Positions 4,102 to 5,739 of a stretch of DNA of 5,739 nucleotides are shown in pieces. The notes under the pieces are model-generated. The model was not told the DNA's origin. It searched no databases and saw only the letters and a list, made by a program, of their open reading frames with translations. The DNA lies in the NCBI GenBank assembly GCA_007120055.1, contig SKOL01000435.1:1-5739 (forward strand), written 5' to 3'. The translations under genes and the position numbers were made by a program. How positions within the stretch are numbered: position 1 is the stretch's first letter; the number at the start of each line of letters is the position of its first letter. The stretch comes from Anaerobacillus sp. GTDB taxonomy: Bacteria; Bacillota; Bacilli; Bacillales_H; Anaerobacillaceae.

Positions 4102-5376
4102 TTATGCTGCGATAGGTGCTAATGGTTGTACTTTCTGAGAACAATATGGTTCATGACTTTTAGCTATTGCCACCAATATTCTTGCTAGTTTTCCTACGAG
4201 TTTCATTATAGATTTCATTTTTTTCATCTTTTTGACGTTAACATTATTAAAATGAATCTGCTTGAAATCAGAGTTATTGCTCACAAGACTTAATGTCGTT
4301 AAAAATAAAAAGCGCCTTAGTCGAGATCTCCCACGTTTAGAGACTACAATTTGTCCTTTCCATTTACCTGAGCTTGCTTCTACCAGATGCAAACCCGCAT
4401 GCCGTAATAGAGAATTACCATGCGCGAAGCCACTTAAATCACCAGCTTCTCCTAAAATACCGGCCAATGAAATTTCACTAATTCCTTCAATGGCAAGTAC
4501 TTTTATAGCGAAAGTAATTTGGTCAAGTACGGAAGTGACTTCTTTTTCTACTCTTTCGAGTTGGGTTTTTGCTAAATCGAATTCTTCAAGTAAATGTTCC
4601 AAATGAAGCTTATAGGCTTCATGAGCTTGTTTACTACCAACAGAACTTTTGGCTAAGTCAATTAGCGATTGTGCTTTTTTAAGTCCTGCGTGACGTTTCA
4701 TCACTTTTTTCCAACCTTCCACAATATCTTGTGCTTTCATGGAACATAGTTCTGAAGGTGTAGGAAATAACCGAAGCGTTGCGATTGCCCCTTTACCTTT
4801 TACATCTTTAAATACTTCTCGAAGTTCAGGGAAGACAATATCTACCCAACGATTTATTTGGTTAATAGAACTGGTGAGGCGTTTGACGGTTACATCTCGG
4901 TTAGCCATTAGTACTCGAAGCTTTTCAAAAGCTTCAGAAGTGGGCCGGATAAAGGAGTAATACCCATTCTTGATCATATCTGCAATCACAAGGGCATCCT
5001 TTTTATCGCTTTTAGATTGGGTATTATCACGATTTTCTTTATTTCTTTTCACATGGTGAGGATTAACTGTTACTACATCAATATCTTGATCATATAGCCA
5101 TTTAGATAGACTCAACCAGTAATGTCCGGTAGGTTCCATCCCAACTATTTCAGTATTCAATCCTTTTAAAAGTTTTAAATGATTAATCCATTCTATTAAT
5201 CTAGCGAAACCTTTCTCGTTATTTTCAAAAGTGAGAGGATTACCGACGACAATACCACGAAAATTTACAGCACGAGCTACGTGTGTTTGTTGAGCAATAT
5301 CCACACCAACTACAAGATGTTTATCAGAAATTCTTTCAATTAGTTGATTTTGTTTGTCTTGCATTTTAAACTTCAT
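4102..5376 (-). CDS. IS110-family transposase (RNA-guided DEDD/Ser recombinase, 424 aa)
   Basis: The start at 5376 is set by AAGGAGG (plus 5387-5393) ten bases upstream; the next ATG, at residue 5, is too far away. The N-terminal RuvC-like DEDD domain (about residues 18-165) has VGVDIA (D26), GMEPTGHYW (E81) and KSDKKDA (D124, D127) as the metal-binding acidic residues. A long helical, lysine- and glutamate-rich middle (about 165-290) fits the coiled-coil linker of the family. The C-terminal Transposase_20 domain (about 293-360) has IEGISEISLAGILGE followed by EASSGKWKG, whose serine (S336) is the expected strand-attacking nucleophile, and RGRSRLRR. The frame is intact with all expected catalytic residues, so the enzyme may be active. 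It would excise the element as a circle and insert it at sites chosen by the bridge RNA encoded just downstream at 3860-3997. Confidence 0.97.
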   Translation of the reverse strand: MKFKMQDKQNQLIERISDKHLVVGVDIAQQTHVARAVNFRGIVVGNPLTFENNEKGFARLIEWINHLKLLKGLNTEIVGMEPTGHYWLSLSKWLYDQDIDVVTVNPHHVKRNKENRDNTQSKSDKKDALVIADMIKNGYYSFIRPTSEAFEKLRVLMANRDVTVKRLTSSINQINRWVDIVFPELREVFKDVKGKGAIATLRLFPTPSELCSMKAQDIVEGWKKVMKRHAGLKKAQSLIDLAKSSVGSKQAHEAYKLHLEHLLEEFDLAKTQLERVEKEVTSVLDQITFAIKVLAIEGISEISLAGILGEAGDLSGFAHGNSLLRHAGLHLVEASSGKWKGQIVVSKRGRSRLRRFLFLTTLSLVSNNSDFKQIHFNNVNVKKMKKMKSIMKLVGKLARILVAIAKSHEPYCSQKVQPLAPIAA

Positions 5377-5426
5377 ATAAGAGCTTCCTCCTTAAGGTTG
5401 AGTTTTAGAGTGGTGTCTATACTCAT

Positions 5427-5455
5427 ATCTTACTGAGGAGCTCTGTTTTTTTCAA
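5427..5455 (-). promoter_or_regulatory. Promoter of the transposase gene
   Basis: On the minus strand TTGAAA (plus 5450-5455) and TAAGAT (plus 5427-5432) are separated by exactly 17 bases and lie about 50 bases before the start codon. The -35 is one base off SigA consensus, the -10 two bases off. It lies wholly within the element's short left end, so expression would not depend on the insertion site. Confidence 0.55.
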
Positions 5456-5482
5456 AGTCGAAATTAACGCACTACAGGAATG

Positions 5483-5493
5483 CTGCGCAGTAA
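5483..5493 (+). repeat. Right remnant of copy C of the ~100-bp repeat
   Basis: CTGCGCAGTAA continues the repeat that stops at 3671. Together the two pieces read GTACTGCGCAGTAA, close to the palindrome TTACTGCGCAGTAA and to TATACTGCGCAATAA in intact copy B. Confidence 0.8.
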
Positions 5494-5583
5494 GTGATTT
5501 TTTTATTAGTTGATCTCTTCAACTCCTCCTTAATTTGACACATTTTATAAATACCTCAAAACTATATGTGAGGATCCAACTAA

Positions 5584-5739
5584 TTAAATATTCAACCATA
5601 CAGGTGGGAGTTTGTTCGTTTGTTGTCGTTGACTTCTTGTAGCATTTCGGGCAAGCTGGATTGCTCTCATAGCATCTATTCTGCCAAATCGAATCGTTCC
5701 TCCTGAAACGGATTGGATTCCAGCTCGCTGAATAATCGA
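5584..5739 (-). CDS. C-terminal 51 residues of a gene running off the window
   Basis: The minus-strand frame is open from the window edge to the TAA at 5584-5586. Its composition is that of a real protein, not of the AT-rich spacer. The segment SVSGGTIRFGRIDAMRAIQLA resembles the end of the catalytic domain of S8 (subtilisin-like) peptidases, where a GxGRxDAxxAV motif follows the active-site serine region. It then ends in a basic, glutamine-rich tail (RSQRQQTNKLPPVW). The family call is tentative because the catalytic residues lie outside the window. A weak CCTCA/TGAGG hairpin just downstream (about 5556-5575) has no T run. Confidence 0.6.
   Translation of the reverse strand, partial: SIIQRAGIQSVSGGTIRFGRIDAMRAIQLARNATRSQRQQTNKLPPVWLNI

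Larger units (their letters stand above)
3672..5482 (-). mobile_element. Complete IS110-family insertion sequence (IS1111-like layout)
   Basis: The element is about 1811 bp. Both ends are placed from the target. The left flank ends in GTACT (CT at 3670-3671), the right flank starts with CT at 5483-5484 followed by GCGCAGTAA, and joining them across one CT restores the end of the host repeat. A two-base shared core and absence of longer target duplication fit the IS110 family. There are no clear long terminal inverted repeats; only TTAATTT occurs inverted some 14-16 bases from each end. The recombinase gene is on the minus strand, with about 105 bp before it and about 430 bp of structured non-coding DNA after it. 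A guide RNA placed downstream of the recombinase is the layout known for the IS1111 group, whereas IS110-group elements such as IS621 carry it upstream. Confidence 0.9.

Noticed and set aside
4262..4960. Two plus-strand frames (114 and 73 codons) opposite the transposase
   Set aside because: Shadows of the transposase gene with no ribosome binding site or recognisable domain.

Overview
The window looks like chromosomal DNA of a low-GC, endospore-forming Bacillaceae bacterium. The evidence is the AT-rich composition, strong AGGAGG-type ribosome binding sites, a YjcZ-family sporulation peptide, and mother-cell SigK-like promoters in front of small membrane-peptide genes. I cannot fix the genus from the sequence alone.

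Layout, left to right. Positions 1-690 hold no convincing gene; they contain one copy of a TGCTGCGCAGTAA motif, a GCCCGATTGT motif and a minus-strand terminator. Positions 691-1863 (minus) encode a 390-residue protein of unknown function whose C-terminal part carries an RX4H motif of HEPN type. Positions 2396-3560 hold three short monocistronic genes on the plus strand: a YjcZ-family peptide, a 63-residue peptide with a possible small beta-barrel plus a membrane tail, and a 67-residue hydrophobic peptide. Each has its own SigK-like promoter and its own hairpin terminator. A roughly 100-bp hairpin-forming repeat, or a remnant of one, sits in the gaps around these genes.

The last of these repeats (starting near 3580) is split by a complete IS110-family element of about 1.8 kb (3672-5482). 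The element encodes a 424-residue DEDD/Ser recombinase on the minus strand. Downstream of the recombinase gene lies about 430 bp of structured non-coding DNA. Joining the two flanks across a shared CT dinucleotide rebuilds the missing end of the repeat (GTA-CT-GCGCAGTAA).

The most interesting content is in that non-coding part. On the recombinase strand, two similar hairpin loops about 70 nt apart read as a bridge RNA (seekRNA). One loop contains stretches matching both sides of the target repeat (7/7 and 10/11). The other contains stretches matching the two ends of the element (7/7 and 5/5). The RNA, its own target (a dispersed palindromic repeat) and its own ends are therefore all visible here. 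The right edge holds the last 51 codons of a minus-strand gene, possibly the end of a subtilisin-like protease.
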